From: Pseudomonas putida
Lineage (GTDB): Bacteria > Pseudomonadota > Gammaproteobacteria > Pseudomonadales > Pseudomonadaceae
Direction: 5' to 3'
NCBI RefSeq assembly: GCF_005080685.1
Contig: NZ_CP039371.1
Span: forward strand, 5,084,001-5,148,000
DNA: 64,000 bases
The position numbers and the translations under genes were made by a program. Below are positions 35,366 to 45,380 of this stretch, piece by piece. The first letter of the stretch is position 1. Each line of letters opens with the position of its first letter. Under the pieces are notes generated by a model. It was not told where the DNA came from and made no database searches. It saw nothing but the letters and a program-made list of their open reading frames with translations.

Positions 35366-37248
35366 ATGCAACTCCTCTCCTGGTTGAGCCGCAAACCGGC
35401 TAAACCAACATCAGAAGCCTCACCACAGGGCTTCCATCTGCCGGCGAAGGCTACTGCTCTCCTGCAGAGCCCACTCCGTCAGCAGCTCCTGGAGAACATC
35501 TGGCGCCGGGCTTCGCTCTCGCGAGCTCAGTTCAACACCCTCTACCTCAAGCCGCTCGAGCGCTACGCTGAGCTGGTGCAGCTGCTCCCTGCATCTGAGA
35601 ATCACCACCACGCGCATCTTGGGGGCTGCTGGACCATGGCCTTGAGATCATGGCCTACGCCCTGAAGATCCGGCAGACGCACCTGCTGCCAATAGGCGCT
35701 CCACCCGAGTCCCAATCTGCTCAAGCAGAAGCCTGGACTGCAGCGGCTGCCTACGGCGCGTTGCTACACGACTTGGGGAAGATCGCTGTTGACCTCCGCG
35801 TGGAGCTCGAGGATGGCCGAGCGTGGCACCCGTGGCACGGACCGATGAGCCGCCCCTACCGGTTCAAGTACGTCAAAGGTAGGGAGTACCAGCTACACGG
35901 TGCTGCTTCAGCCCTTGTGTATATGCAGGTCCTGGACAACGGAATCCTGGACTGGCTCAGTGGCTTCCCTGAACTGTGGAAGCAGCTGATCTACCTCCTC
36001 GCAGGTCAATACGAGCACGCCGGTATCCTCGGCGAAATTGTGGTCCAGGCAGACAAAGCTTCCGTTGCCCAGCAACTGGGAGGAAATCCGGAGCGCGCGC
36101 TTACAGCCCCCAAACAATCACTGCAGCGGCAACTCGCCGACGGCCTGCGATTCCTGGTGCGGGAGAAACTCAAGCTCAATCACCCGGACGGACCTGCAGA
36201 TGGCTGGCTGACTCAGGATGCGCTTTGGCTGGTGAGTAAACCAGCAGCAGACCAGCTCCGGGCGTACATGCTGACCCAAGGTATTGAGGGAGTGCCTAGC
36301 TCCAATGCCCCGTTCTTCAACATGCTGCAGGACCAGGCAATCATCCAGACCAATGCCCAGGATAAGGCAATCTGGAAAGCCACCATCGACAACGGCCGCG
36401 GTTGGAAGAACAGCTTCACCTTCTTAAAAGTCTCGCCGGCACTCGTTTGGCCGAATCCTGACGATCGCCCCCCTCAATATGCGGGCACCCTTACCCTGGA
36501 GCAGGAACCGGAGACAGTAACGCAGGTGGGCAGCAGTGCGGAAACCGTCTGTGCGGTACCGGATGAGCCAGTCGGCTCCATGGGTGACGCAGCTCAACCC
36601 CCAGCACGGCCTCGAGCCTTGGTCCAGCCAACACCAAGCGAAGGAATCCAATCGTCTGAGCGCGAAGAACTTCTGTCACTGTATAGTAATATCACTGCGC
36701 CATCAGAAAAGCTAAGTGCTAGCCCAGGCTCAGCAGCCGCCTCCCCTCCCCATCAAGGACACGATGAGGTAGGGCCGGCTGACGATTCTCTAGCATCCAT
36801 AGCAAGGAATGCTGCACAAAAAGATGTAACCACAATGCCTACGAGTAGTTCGCTGGGAGGGGCTTTCATCGCTTGGCTACAAGCAGGCGTCGCCTCCCAC
36901 AAATTGATCATCAACGACACCAAGGCCCTGATCCACACCGTCGACGACACAGCAATGCTTGTTACCCCTGGGATCTTCAAGCGATATGTGCTGGAGCACC
37001 CGGAGCTTGAGAAGACCGTCGGTAAACCAGGGACAGCGGCCTGGCAGCATGTACAACGCGCATTTGAGAAAGAGAAGAGCCACCAGAAAACCACCAAGCA
37101 GTTGAACATCTGGACCTACGATGTAATAGGTCCAAGGAAGACCACCCAGTTGAGGGGGTATCTGCTTCTCGATCCGAAGCTGTTATTCCCAGAGCAGCCC
37201 TTGAATAACCCCAGCTTGCGCAGGGTAGTGGAAGGGGCTGACAGATGA
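35366..37248 (+). pseudogene. mobH: MobH-family relaxase (TraI_2 type), frameshifted in a G run
   Basis: Start ATG 35366 (GGAG 6 bases upstream). The first frame reads to HHHAHLGG and the second resumes with MAYALKIRQTHLL, then YGALLHDLGKIAVD, the HD-type motif of MobH relaxases, through a C-terminal TraI_2_C-like domain (about 37% of the protein from base 36860). One base is missing in a five-G run at 35621-35625; a sixth G restores HLGGLLDHGLEIMAYAL. MobH nicks oriT and pilots the strand in PFGI-1-like ICEs. If real, this lesion abolishes self-transfer. The end overlaps the integrase gene by ATGA. Confidence 0.85.
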
Positions 37249-38495
37249 CGCCTCAAGAGTTGCTGCAGGAGTACCTGATCGACCATGACCTAAGGCAGGC
37301 CAGCGCCAAGATTTACGGCGCGGCCATGAAGTCCTTTGAAAAACACTTCGGCACAGCTGTCGACATCGAGACCATCGATCGCCGAGACATCCTCTCCTGG
37401 CGAAACAGGGTCATCGAGGGAGGTCTGTCAAAGCGCAGCTGGAACACATACTCGAACCACCTGCGCACGATTTGGGGCTACGGCATTGAGTACGGAATCC
37501 TCACGAACGCTGGGGCTAACCCGTTCAAGAAAACCACTGTCATAGCACCGAAACGACCGAGCAAGATCATTGCCGGCGAGGCTATACACCAGGCCCGACG
37601 CTGGCTGAAAAGCCTCGCAGATCAGGAGACCGCAACCGGCGAGCGCGCCAAAATCACACCAGCATGGTTCTGGCTGGCCACTTTCGAGATGTTCTATTAC
37701 ACCGGAATTCGGCTGAATGCGCTGCTGTGCATCCGGCTCCAGGATGTGGACTGGGATCGGCAACTAGTCTTAGTCCGCGGCGAAACTGAGAAAACACACC
37801 GCGAGTTCCGCATTCCCATCATGGACGGGTTAGCACCGCATATTCGGCGCCTCGTAGATGAAGCAGCCCGAGCTGGTTTCGCCGCCGAAGATCAATTGTT
37901 CAACGTCAATCGGTTCTCTCGATTTTACAAACGGCAGGAGATGAACTCCGATCAGGTCGAAGCGATGTACAAGAAGCTGATCGACAGGCTTGGGGTTCGC
38001 ATGACCCCGCATCGTTTCCGGCACACGCTGGCGACCGACCTGATGAAGCAGCCAGAAAGGAACATCCACCTCACCAAAAATTTGCTGAATCATTCGAACA
38101 TCGCTACGACGATGAGCTACATCGAAGCCGACTACGATCACATGCGGGACGTTCTGCATGAGCGCAGCCTGCAGCAAGGTGCATTGCACCTGATCCGTCG
38201 CGCAGATGAAAGCGCCGCGCCCGGTTCACGAACAGGTCAAACCCAGGCTCGTATCGAATCCGGTCGGCGAAGGACTGTTGAGCAGAGTCATCATGGCGGG
38301 GGCGGTCCTGAACCAGGACATCAATACCCCCTCGAACAGATCTGTTCCAGCTCTCAGATTCCGCTCCCCCCCGAGGAACTCTTTTGTCCCACCCTACTGT
38401 TCAGCCTGATGACCTCGAGCATGCGTGCTAAACCATTCGAGCGCTCTTCATCAACTGGAGCAGCACGTGCGTTTAGCGCGAGGGCATCCCCATAG
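37245..38495 (+). CDS. int: Tyrosine recombinase, ICE integrase at tRNA-Lys
   Basis: A 416-residue integrase. A core-binding domain (about 1-95) precedes the catalytic domain with Arg156, His256, Arg259, His283 and nucleophile Tyr292, all present. It is co-transcribed with the relaxase gene and reads toward tRNA-Lys, 347 bases from the tRNA 3' end, as expected for the ICE's own integrase. The last 100 residues, after about 320, are Gly/His/Arg/Ser-rich and look like read-through of a non-coding or other-frame region; a neighbouring frame (38206-38409) has better composition. The active core is intact either way. Confidence 0.88.
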   Translation: MTPQELLQEYLIDHDLRQASAKIYGAAMKSFEKHFGTAVDIETIDRRDILSWRNRVIEGGLSKRSWNTYSNHLRTIWGYGIEYGILTNAGANPFKKTTVIAPKRPSKIIAGEAIHQARRWLKSLADQETATGERAKITPAWFWLATFEMFYYTGIRLNALLCIRLQDVDWDRQLVLVRGETEKTHREFRIPIMDGLAPHIRRLVDEAARAGFAAEDQLFNVNRFSRFYKRQEMNSDQVEAMYKKLIDRLGVRMTPHRFRHTLATDLMKQPERNIHLTKNLLNHSNIATTMSYIEADYDHMRDVLHERSLQQGALHLIRRADESAAPGSRTGQTQARIESGRRRTVEQSHHGGGGPEPGHQYPLEQICSSSQIPLPPEELFCPTLLFSLMTSSMRAKPFERSSSTGAARAFSARASP

Positions 38496-38841
38496 AGTAA
38501 GACAAATCGACGAATGGCAATCAGCCACCATTCCGATAGCTGAAGCAGTTTAAAGCAGGAAAATTCTGCCCCAGTCATGATCCTAGGAAACTGGCGTCAT
38601 GCCTTTGGCTGCGCGGGATTTGGGATCCATTCACGACATCATTTCATAGAGCTGTGACAGCTCAAAAATGCACTAAGTCTTTGAGTTTTTTGACCCAGAA
38701 ACGGAAAAGCCCGCCATAAGCGGCGGGCTATTCCATATTGACATCACGCTGCAGCGAGCCTAAGGTTCGCTCCAGACGGCTGCAAGACTAGAAACTGGCT
38801 GGGAAGCCCCCCTCTCTAGAACTCACGAACCGCTGTGAATA
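38496..38841. other. ICE end between integrase and tRNA-Lys
   Basis: No gene is supported. The segment holds one hairpin terminator (38708-38729) and ends at the tRNA-Lys 3' end, where the attachment core should lie. GC is lower than the chromosome. Integrase arm-binding sites would be expected here but I could not single any out. Confidence 0.55.
38708..38729 (-). terminator. Terminator downstream of tRNA-Lys
   Basis: AGCCCGCC and GGCGGGCT pair around six bases; on the minus strand the stem is followed by TTTTCCGTTT. It would end the tRNA-Lys transcript, now inside ICE DNA. Confidence 0.75.
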
Positions 38842-38917
38842 TGGTGGGTCGTGTAGGATTCGAACCTACGACCAATTGGTTAAAAGCCAACTGCTCTACC
38901 AACTGAGCTAACGACCC
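38842..38917 (-). tRNA. tRNA-Lys (anticodon TTT)
   Basis: A 76-base cloverleaf with encoded CCA; the anticodon loop reads CTTTTAA and the T-arm GGTTCGAATCC. Its 3' end faces the accessory DNA and an integrase gene, so it is the probable insertion site of the ICE, with the tRNA kept whole. Confidence 0.96.
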
Positions 38918-38978
38918 GTTGGATGGCGCGTATAATACTGATTTCTAACGGGAAATCAACACCTCACGCGCTTTTTTT

Positions 38979-39653
38979 TCAAAAATAACGTGTCGGATCC
39001 TGTACCCCGGCGTTCTTGAACCCTTCGGCGCGCAGCCGGCAACTGTCGCACTTGCCACAGGCGCGGCCGTCGTCGTCGGCCTGGTAGCACGACACGGTAA
39101 GACTGTAGTCCACCCCACGGGCGATACCAGCCTGGACGATCTGCGCCTTGCTCATGTTCTGCAGTGGCGCCTGGATACGGAAGCCCTGCCCCTCCACGCC
39201 AGCCTTGGTGGCGAGATTGGCCATGCGCTCGAAGGCTTCGACGAACTCGGGGCGGCAGTCGGGGTAACCGGAGTAATCCACAGCATTGACGCCGATGAAG
39301 ATATCACGCGCCTCCAGCACCTCCGCCCAACCCAGGGCCAGCGACAGGAACACGGTGTTGCGCGCCGGCACGTAGGTCACCGGAATGCCTTCGCCGGGGG
39401 TCTCGGGTACATCGATACTGCTGTCGGTCAGGGCCGAGCCACCGATGCCGTCCAGGTTCAGGCCGATCACCTTGTGCTCCACCGCACCCAGGTCGCGGGC
39501 GACGCGAGCTGCCGCGTTCAACTCGGCACGATGGCGCTGCCCGTAATCGAAGCTCATGGTGTAGCAGCTGTAGCCCTCGGCCTTGGCCATGGCGACGACC
39601 GTGGCCGAATCGAGGCCGCCGGACAGCAGGATTACCGCGCGTTTCTCAGTCAT
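38979..39653 (-). CDS. queC: 7-cyano-7-deazaguanine synthase QueC
   Basis: A 224-residue enzyme that converts 7-carboxy-7-deazaguanine to preQ0 using ATP and ammonia in queuosine synthesis. The PP-loop LSGGLDS lies at residues 10-16 and a zinc site is formed by Cys189, Cys199, Cys202 and Cys205. It follows queE by 16 bases on the same strand, so the two make one operon. Its 3' end lies 61 bases from tRNA-Lys. Length is normal. Confidence 0.97.
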   Translation of the reverse strand: MTEKRAVILLSGGLDSATVVAMAKAEGYSCYTMSFDYGQRHRAELNAAARVARDLGAVEHKVIGLNLDGIGGSALTDSSIDVPETPGEGIPVTYVPARNTVFLSLALGWAEVLEARDIFIGVNAVDYSGYPDCRPEFVEAFERMANLATKAGVEGQGFRIQAPLQNMSKAQIVQAGIARGVDYSLTVSCYQADDDGRACGKCDSCRLRAEGFKNAGVQDPTRYF

Positions 39654-39669
39654 GTCTGTTTACTCTCAA

Positions 39670-40317
39670 TCAACGTCCGGGTTCGTCGTTCCACAGCAGT
39701 TTGTGCAACTGCAACTGGAAACGTACGGGCAGGTTGTCGGCGACGATCCAGTCGGCCAGGTCGGTGGCGCTCACCTGATGATGGCTCGGCGAGAACAGCA
39801 CTTCGCCGGCGCGTTCGGCCAGGTTGTACTGAATGAGCTTGGACACCGCCCAGTCGTAGTCCTCGCGTGAGCAGATGACGAACTTGACCTGGTCGTTACG
39901 GGTCAGCAGCTCGATGTTCTCGTAGCGGTTGCGGTGCGACTCTTCCGACCCTGGGGTCTTGAGGTCGACCACACGGCTGACGCGCACGTCGGTGCCACTG
40001 ATATCCAGTGCGCCGCTGGTTTCCAGCGACACCTCATAACCGGCGTCGCACAGGCGCTGCAGCAGCGGCAAGGCATTCGGCTGGGCCAATGGCTCGCCAC
40101 CGGTGACGCAGACATAGCGCGGTTTGAAGCCGGCCACCTGCTCGAGGATCGAGTCGAGGGTGCGCAGGGTGCCGCCGCTGAAGGCGTAGGCACTGTCGCA
40201 ATATTGGCAGCGCAGGGGGCAACCGGTGAGGCGCACGAATACCGTGGGCAGCCCGGCCGTTCGTGTTTCACCCTGCAACGAGTAAAAGACTTCGGTGATG
40301 CGTAGTGTGTCTTGCAT
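39670..40317 (-). CDS. queE: 7-carboxy-7-deazaguanine synthase QueE
   Basis: A 215-residue radical SAM enzyme: cluster motif Cys33-x3-Cys37-x2-Cys40 and GGEP (VTGGEPLAQP) for SAM binding. It makes 7-carboxy-7-deazaguanine from 6-carboxy-tetrahydropterin, the step before QueC. ATG 40317 is preferred over 40326 because known QueE proteins begin MQDTLRI. First gene of the queE-queC pair. Confidence 0.96.
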   Translation of the reverse strand: MQDTLRITEVFYSLQGETRTAGLPTVFVRLTGCPLRCQYCDSAYAFSGGTLRTLDSILEQVAGFKPRYVCVTGGEPLAQPNALPLLQRLCDAGYEVSLETSGALDISGTDVRVSRVVDLKTPGSEESHRNRYENIELLTRNDQVKFVICSREDYDWAVSKLIQYNLAERAGEVLFSPSHHQVSATDLADWIVADNLPVRFQLQLHKLLWNDEPGR

Positions 40318-40433
40318 GATCGCCACGGGCGTGACAGCTAAACAGGCTGTCCGCCTCCGTCAGGCACCACCGCGAACTCGACATAGCGTTATCCGGGGTG
40401 GCGTGTGTAAGAAAAAGGGCTGAGATTCTAACG

Positions 40434-40462
40434 AAAAAACCCGCGACAAGCGCGGGTTTTTT
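40434..40462. terminator. Terminator between cpoB and queE
   Basis: AACCCGCG and CGCGGGTT with five loop bases, flanked by A6 on the left and T6 on the right, so it works in both directions; on the minus strand it ends the tol-pal-cpoB transcript. Confidence 0.9.
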
Positions 40463-40475
40463 AAAAAGCTGCCGA

Positions 40476-41291
40476 TTAGAGCTTCTGCAGATCGCGTTGC
40501 GCCAGTTGCGCGGCGGAAGTGCCGGGGTACTGGGTGATGACCTGTTGCAGGATGCCCTTGACCTTGTCGGTATGGCCCAAACGGCGCTCGACGTCGGCCA
40601 GCTTGTACAGCGAATCAGGCACCTTGCTGTGCTTGGGGTACTTCTGGCTGACCTGGGCGAAAGCCTGGCTGGCACCTTGCAGGTCACCCTTTGCCAGGTT
40701 GACCTCACCCAACCAGTACTGGGCGTTGCCGGCATACTGACTGTTGGGGTACTTGCGCAGGAAGGCATTGAACGCCTGGCTGGCCTTGTCGAAGTCCTTT
40801 TGCTTGATCAGGTCGAAAGCAGCGTCGTAATAGAGCTTCTCTTTCGCCGGATCACCCGGCTCGCTGCTGGCGGCCGGTTGTTGTGCAGCGGCGCCGGCGG
40901 CGGCACCCGCTGCTGCACCGGCGGCATCGGATGCGCCACCGGAGGAAGAATTGTCAGGGTTCGCGACTGACGCGCCACCACTGTTGATGCGACGGTCCAG
41001 ATCCTGGTAACGCTCCAGGTTTTCCTGCTTCATGCGGGCCACATCGTTCTGCAGCTCTTCGATGATGCCCTGCTGGCGGGAAATCTGATCCTGCATCTGT
41101 TGCAGCTGCATGAACAGCTGGCCCTGTGCAGAGGCAGGGGCCGAAGCCCCTGACCCGGCATAGGCGCCGCTCGTGCCATAACCCGCTGGTGGATAACCAC
41201 CGGCGTTGTCATCTACTACAGGGACCGCAGCCCACGCCGAAAGCGGAAGGCTGAGTGCGAGGACGGTTACAACACGACGGCACATACGCAT
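40476..41291 (-). CDS. cpoB: Cell division coordinator CpoB (YbgF)
   Basis: A 271-residue periplasmic protein: signal peptide (about residues 1-22), a trimerising coiled coil (about 55-105), an Ala/Gly-rich linker and a C-terminal TPR domain (about 145-271). CpoB links Tol-Pal to septal peptidoglycan synthesis. It ends the tol-pal operon and is followed by a strong terminator. It starts 6 bases after the pal stop. Confidence 0.95.
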   Translation of the reverse strand: MRMCRRVVTVLALSLPLSAWAAVPVVDDNAGGYPPAGYGTSGAYAGSGASAPASAQGQLFMQLQQMQDQISRQQGIIEELQNDVARMKQENLERYQDLDRRINSGGASVANPDNSSSGGASDAAGAAAGAAAGAAAQQPAASSEPGDPAKEKLYYDAAFDLIKQKDFDKASQAFNAFLRKYPNSQYAGNAQYWLGEVNLAKGDLQGASQAFAQVSQKYPKHSKVPDSLYKLADVERRLGHTDKVKGILQQVITQYPGTSAAQLAQRDLQKL

Positions 41292-41297
41292 AAGAAC

Positions 41298-41798
41298 TTA
41301 CTTACGCAGTTCTACGCGACGGTTCTGAGCCCAGGACTGCTCGTCGTTGCCGGTGGCAACTGGACGCTCTTCGCCGTAGGAAACCAGTTCCAGCTGAGCA
41401 GGGGAAACGCCCTGCAGAACCAGGTAGCGCTGAACGGCCTTGGCGCGGCGCTCACCCAGAGCCATGTTGTACTCGCGGGTACCACGCTCGTCGGTGTGGC
41501 CTTCCAGGACAACGCGGTTGCCGTTGGCTTTCAGGTCCTTGGCGTGAACGTCCAGAGCGCGCATGGCTTCTGGCTTCAGGTCCGAGCTGTCGTATTCGAA
41601 GTAGAAGGTGGTGATTGCGCGCAGGGCGGCTTCTTCGCTCAGGGAACCGTCAACGGCGCCGGTGTTAGCACCGTAGCCAGCGTTCGGATCGACAGCAGCG
41701 CCTTCACCAGCGTTGTCGCCGCCCTTGGAGGAGCAACCTACAGCTACGGCCATGGCCAGAGCCAGCGCAGCGAATTTACCAAACTTCAGCATTTCCAT
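41298..41798 (-). CDS. pal: Peptidoglycan-associated lipoprotein Pal (OprL)
   Basis: A 166-residue lipoprotein with lipobox ending at Cys22 (AVAVGCSS) and an OmpA-like peptidoglycan-binding domain (about 60-166, with [14 protein letters not shown] and NRRVELRK). The ATG at 41798 gives the known MEMLKFGKF start. Pal tethers the outer membrane to peptidoglycan and binds TolB. Confidence 0.97.
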   Translation of the reverse strand: MEMLKFGKFAALALAMAVAVGCSSKGGDNAGEGAAVDPNAGYGANTGAVDGSLSEEAALRAITTFYFEYDSSDLKPEAMRALDVHAKDLKANGNRVVLEGHTDERGTREYNMALGERRAKAVQRYLVLQGVSPAQLELVSYGEERPVATGNDEQSWAQNRRVELRK

Positions 41799-41852
41799 CG
41801 TGAAACTCCTAATGAAACCCCAGTGTGTTAAGCAAAACGTATTACGCCGCAA

Positions 41853-43154
41853 TCAGTTCAGGTAAGGGGACCAGGACGGTTCTCTGACTTCGCCTTGAGC
41901 GGTAGGAAGTGGGAGCCTCACGCGGCCATTAAGCGACACGAGCATCAAGACTCCCCGGCCCTGCTGGCGGGTGGCGTAGATTAGCATGGTGCCGTTGGGC
42001 GCAACAGTGGGAGACTCATCAAGACTGGTCTCCGTGAGAATCTTTACACTTCCGCGTTGCAAGTCCTGGGCCGCCACCTTGAAGTTGGTGAAACCTTGTT
42101 GGCGATGAATCATTACCAGAGTCTTTTCATCGGCCGAAAGTTTCGGGTTGGCATTGTAGTTACCGACGAACGTTACACGCTCGGCACCACCACCACTGAC
42201 CGATTGTTTGTAGATCTGCGGTTTGCCGCCACGGTCGGAAGTGAAGTACAGGGTATTGCCATCCTTGCCCCAGAACGGCTCGGTGTTGATCCCGGGACCG
42301 GCAGTGACACGGCTGATCTGGCGCGAGCCCATGTTCATCACGTAGATGTCAGGGTTGCCGTCCTTGGACAGCACGAATGCCAGGCGCGAACCATCCGGCG
42401 ACCAGGCTGGCGCACCGTTCAGGCCTTCGAAGTTGGTGATCTGCTCACGACGCCCGGTATCGATGTTCTGCACGAAGATACGTGGACGCTTCTGCTCGAA
42501 CGACACGTAGGCGATACGCTTGCCATCCGGTGCGAAACGCGGCGACAGGATCGGCTCACGCGACTGCAGCAGGGTCACCGCACGCGCACCGTCGTAGTCC
42601 GAACGCTGCAGGGTGTAGCGGGTGCTGTTGGTCGAGAAGCGCTCGGCAGTCACGTACAGGATGCGGGTAGAGAACGCGCCCTTGATGCCGGTGAGCTTTT
42701 CGAACGACTGGTCGGCGATGTAGTGCGCCATGTCGCGCAGTTGATCGGTACCGCCGGTCACGCTGCCGGTCAGCACTTGCTGCTCGGTGGCGACGTTGAA
42801 CAGCGCGTACTGCACCTGCAGGCGACCGCCGGCAGGCACGATGCTGCCGACCATCACGTACTGGGCGCCCAGGGCCTTCCAGTCACGGAAGATGACTTCG
42901 CTGGCCTGGGTGGGCTGGCTGATCATGTTCTGCCGCGGAATCGGCGAGTAGTAGCCCGAGTTACGCAGGTCGTTGCCGATGATATCGGCCATGTCTTCCG
43001 GCAGTACGCTGCCACCCTGCATCCCGAACGGCACTACGGCGATGGGCGTGGCCCGATCGCTGCCGCTGGTGACCAGGATGTTCTTTTCCTCTGCCATGGC
43101 CATGCCAGCCACGCAGCAGAGCATGACCAGCATTCCTCGAAGGAGTTTAATCAC
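41853..43154 (-). CDS. tolB: Tol-Pal system protein TolB
   Basis: A 433-residue periplasmic protein: signal peptide (about 1-21), an alpha/beta N-terminal domain, and a six-bladed beta-propeller with repeated SPDGxRIAYVS-like blades (about 170-430). It shuttles between TolA and Pal. Its start overlaps the tolA stop by 4 bases. Confidence 0.97.
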   Translation of the reverse strand: MIKLLRGMLVMLCCVAGMAMAEEKNILVTSGSDRATPIAVVPFGMQGGSVLPEDMADIIGNDLRNSGYYSPIPRQNMISQPTQASEVIFRDWKALGAQYVMVGSIVPAGGRLQVQYALFNVATEQQVLTGSVTGGTDQLRDMAHYIADQSFEKLTGIKGAFSTRILYVTAERFSTNSTRYTLQRSDYDGARAVTLLQSREPILSPRFAPDGKRIAYVSFEQKRPRIFVQNIDTGRREQITNFEGLNGAPAWSPDGSRLAFVLSKDGNPDIYVMNMGSRQISRVTAGPGINTEPFWGKDGNTLYFTSDRGGKPQIYKQSVSGGGAERVTFVGNYNANPKLSADEKTLVMIHRQQGFTNFKVAAQDLQRGSVKILTETSLDESPTVAPNGTMLIYATRQQGRGVLMLVSLNGRVRLPLPTAQGEVREPSWSPYLN

Positions 43155-44215
43155 AACGCTAGATCCTCAGGTGTAAATGTCATCTTGAACGAACGGTACG
43201 GATTGAACTCGTTCGGCTTCAAGCCCTGCATCTCGGTCAAACGACCAATGTTCTTCACCGCTGCCACCGCCGAACTGTCGAACGGGCCGTCGCCACTGGA
43301 GCGCGACACACTGACGTTGGTGATGGTGCCATCCGGCAGCATGTTGATCTGCAGGACTACCGTCATGCCCTTGCGCGCGGAAGGTGGACGTGCCCAGCCT
43401 TCGGCGGCGCGCATGCGGATCAGGTCGTCGAAGTCGCCGGCCACCTGGTCACCCTGCTCGTCAGCCAAGGCTTGCTGGCGCTCGGTGGTGTCGGACAACA
43501 GCTCGGCCAGGGCCTGGGCTTTCTTGTCTTCCGCCGCTTTGCGGGCTGCATCCTGTGCCTTCTTCTTCTGGGCATCTGCAGCGGCCTTTTTCTTGGCCTC
43601 TTCAGCTGCCTTCTTCTTCGCATCTTCGGCCGCCGCTTTCTTCTTGGCGTCCTCGGCTGCTTTTTTCTTCGCCTCATCAGCGGCCTTTTTCTTGGCCTCC
43701 TCGGCGGCTTGCTTCTTGGCTTCTTCCTCGGCCTGCTTCTTGGCCTCGTCTTCAGCCTTTTTCTTGGCGATGTCGGCCTGCTGCTTCTTCGCCTCTTCGG
43801 CCTTCTTGGCTTCGGCGGCTTTCTTGGCATCGGCGGCCTTGGCGGCATCCTCGGCCTTCTTCGCCTCGGCGGCCTCGCGGGCTTCTTCGGCCTTTTGAGC
43901 GGCGTCGGCTTTCTTTTGTTCCGCGGCCTTGATGGCCTCCTGCTCGACCTTCTTCTGCTCCAGCTGCTCGACTTCGGTCTGGCGCGAGGCGGTTTTCTTC
44001 GCTTCCCCGGCAATCTTCTGATTGGTCTGGGTGGTCGCCTGACTCTTGGACTTGAGCTGGTACAGGGTAGCCTGAACGATCGGCTTGGAAGGCGGCAGTT
44101 CCGGCGTCATGGCGAAACTGACGAACAGCATCCCGAACACCAGCACATGCAGGCCGATGGCCCAGACACTGGGCCAGAAGTAGCTTTCCGAGGCGGATGG
44201 CTCTCGCTGTTGCAT
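43151..44215 (-). CDS. tolA: Tol-Pal system protein TolA
   Basis: A 354-residue inner-membrane protein: one TM segment (about 17-37), a long Ala/Lys/Glu-rich helical domain II (about 60-235) built of [13 protein letters not shown] units, and a globular C-terminal domain (about 255-354) that contacts TolB and outer-membrane partners. The periodic domain makes long false ORFs on the opposite strand. It overlaps tolR by one base. Confidence 0.97.
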   Translation of the reverse strand: MQQREPSASESYFWPSVWAIGLHVLVFGMLFVSFAMTPELPPSKPIVQATLYQLKSKSQATTQTNQKIAGEAKKTASRQTEVEQLEQKKVEQEAIKAAEQKKADAAQKAEEAREAAEAKKAEDAAKAADAKKAAEAKKAEEAKKQQADIAKKKAEDEAKKQAEEEAKKQAAEEAKKKAADEAKKKAAEDAKKKAAAEDAKKKAAEEAKKKAAADAQKKKAQDAARKAAEDKKAQALAELLSDTTERQQALADEQGDQVAGDFDDLIRMRAAEGWARPPSARKGMTVVLQINMLPDGTITNVSVSRSSGDGPFDSSAVAAVKNIGRLTEMQGLKPNEFNPYRSFKMTFTPEDLAL

Positions 44216-44667
44216 CAGGGCGCCTCGGTAATCAGGCCAACGTTACCGACACCGGCCTTCTGCAACCCGCCCATGGCACCCATGACCGCGCCGTAGTCGA
44301 CAGCCTTGTCGCCACGAATGAAGACCTGTGTCTGCTTGCCCTGGTCGCGACCAGCGGCAATGATCTTGGTCACTGCGCCGGTCATTTCCGGCAAGGTCAT
44401 GGCCTTGTCCATCTGCTTGTCGGTATCGACTTCGCTGCCGAGGTTCCAGTAATAGGTCTTGTCGGCCTTGATGGAGATGGTGAGGATCTGGACGTTGTTG
44501 TCCTGCGGCAGGGCTTCGCTGGAAACCTTGGGCAGGTCGACCTTCACGCCCTGGTTGAGCATGGGGGCCGTCACCATAAAGATGACCAGCAGCACCAACA
44601 TCACGTCGATGTAGGGCACCACGTTCATCTCGGCGACCGGCTTGCGTTTTTGGCGAACTCGGGCCAT
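44215..44667 (-). CDS. tolR: Tol-Pal system protein TolR
   Basis: A 150-residue ExbD/TolR protein: a TM segment (about 15-38) with the conserved Asp in VVPYIDVMLVLLVIFM and a periplasmic domain. With TolQ it forms the proton-driven motor that acts on TolA. It lies 15 bases after tolQ. Confidence 0.97.
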   Translation of the reverse strand: MARVRQKRKPVAEMNVVPYIDVMLVLLVIFMVTAPMLNQGVKVDLPKVSSEALPQDNNVQILTISIKADKTYYWNLGSEVDTDKQMDKAMTLPEMTGAVTKIIAAGRDQGKQTQVFIRGDKAVDYGAVMGAMGGLQKAGVGNVGLITEAP

Positions 44668-44682
44668 GGGGTTAGTACCTGC

Positions 44683-45378
44683 TTACTCTTCGCTGGTGTG
44701 CACTTTACGGTGCAGGATCGCCTGGAACTCGTCGGCGAAGGTGTAGTAGCGACCGATCAGCACTTCGCTGCGTGCTGCGAATCGGTTGTAGGCGATGACC
44801 GCGGGAATTGCCGCGAACAGGCCGATCGCGGTAGCCACCAGGGCCTCGGCGATACCGGGAGCGACGGTGGCGAGGGTCGCCTGCTGGGCGCTGGCCAGGC
44901 CGCGGAACGAGTTCATGATGCCCCATACGGTACCGAACAGGCCGATGTAGGGGCTGGTCGAACCCACGGTGGCAAGGAACGGCAGGCTCTGCTCGAGCTT
45001 CTCTTCCTCACGCGAGATGGCCACGCGCATGGCACGGCCAACGCCTTCCATCACCGCGTCCGGGTCGACGCCCGGCTGCTGGCGCAGGCGCGAGAATTCC
45101 TTGAAACCGGCGCGGAATACCTGCTCGACACCGGAATCGGGGTCAGGGTTGCTGCCTGCCTGGCGGTACAGCTTGGACAGGTCGATGCCCGACCAGAAGC
45201 GCTCCTCGAAGGCATCCAGCGCACGACGACCGGCGCGCAGCATGGTGCTGCGCTGGAAGATCATGATCCATGAGGTGACCGAGGCGGCCACCAGGGTCAG
45301 CATCACCAGCTGTACTACCACGCTGGCATTGCTGACCAGACTCCACATGGAGGTATGGTCGACGACGTTAGCTTCCAC
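44683..45378 (-). CDS. tolQ: Tol-Pal system protein TolQ
   Basis: A 231-residue ExbB/TolQ protein with three TM segments (about 12-38, 130-155, 168-192); the last two line the proton path. It follows ybgC by 2 bases in the operon. Confidence 0.97.
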   Translation of the reverse strand: MEANVVDHTSMWSLVSNASVVVQLVMLTLVAASVTSWIMIFQRSTMLRAGRRALDAFEERFWSGIDLSKLYRQAGSNPDPDSGVEQVFRAGFKEFSRLRQQPGVDPDAVMEGVGRAMRVAISREEEKLEQSLPFLATVGSTSPYIGLFGTVWGIMNSFRGLASAQQATLATVAPGIAEALVATAIGLFAAIPAVIAYNRFAARSEVLIGRYYTFADEFQAILHRKVHTSEE

Positions 45379-45380
45379 GC

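Noticed and set aside
1..38841. A second copy of the tRNA-Lys 3' end marking the left ICE boundary
   Set aside because: I found no second copy by eye in the accessory DNA; the left boundary is taken to be outside the window.
42057..43898. 613-residue plus-strand ORF opposite tolB and tolA
   Set aside because: It is the antisense shadow of two certain genes; the Ala/Phe/Ser-rich end mirrors the TolA Lys/Ala repeats.
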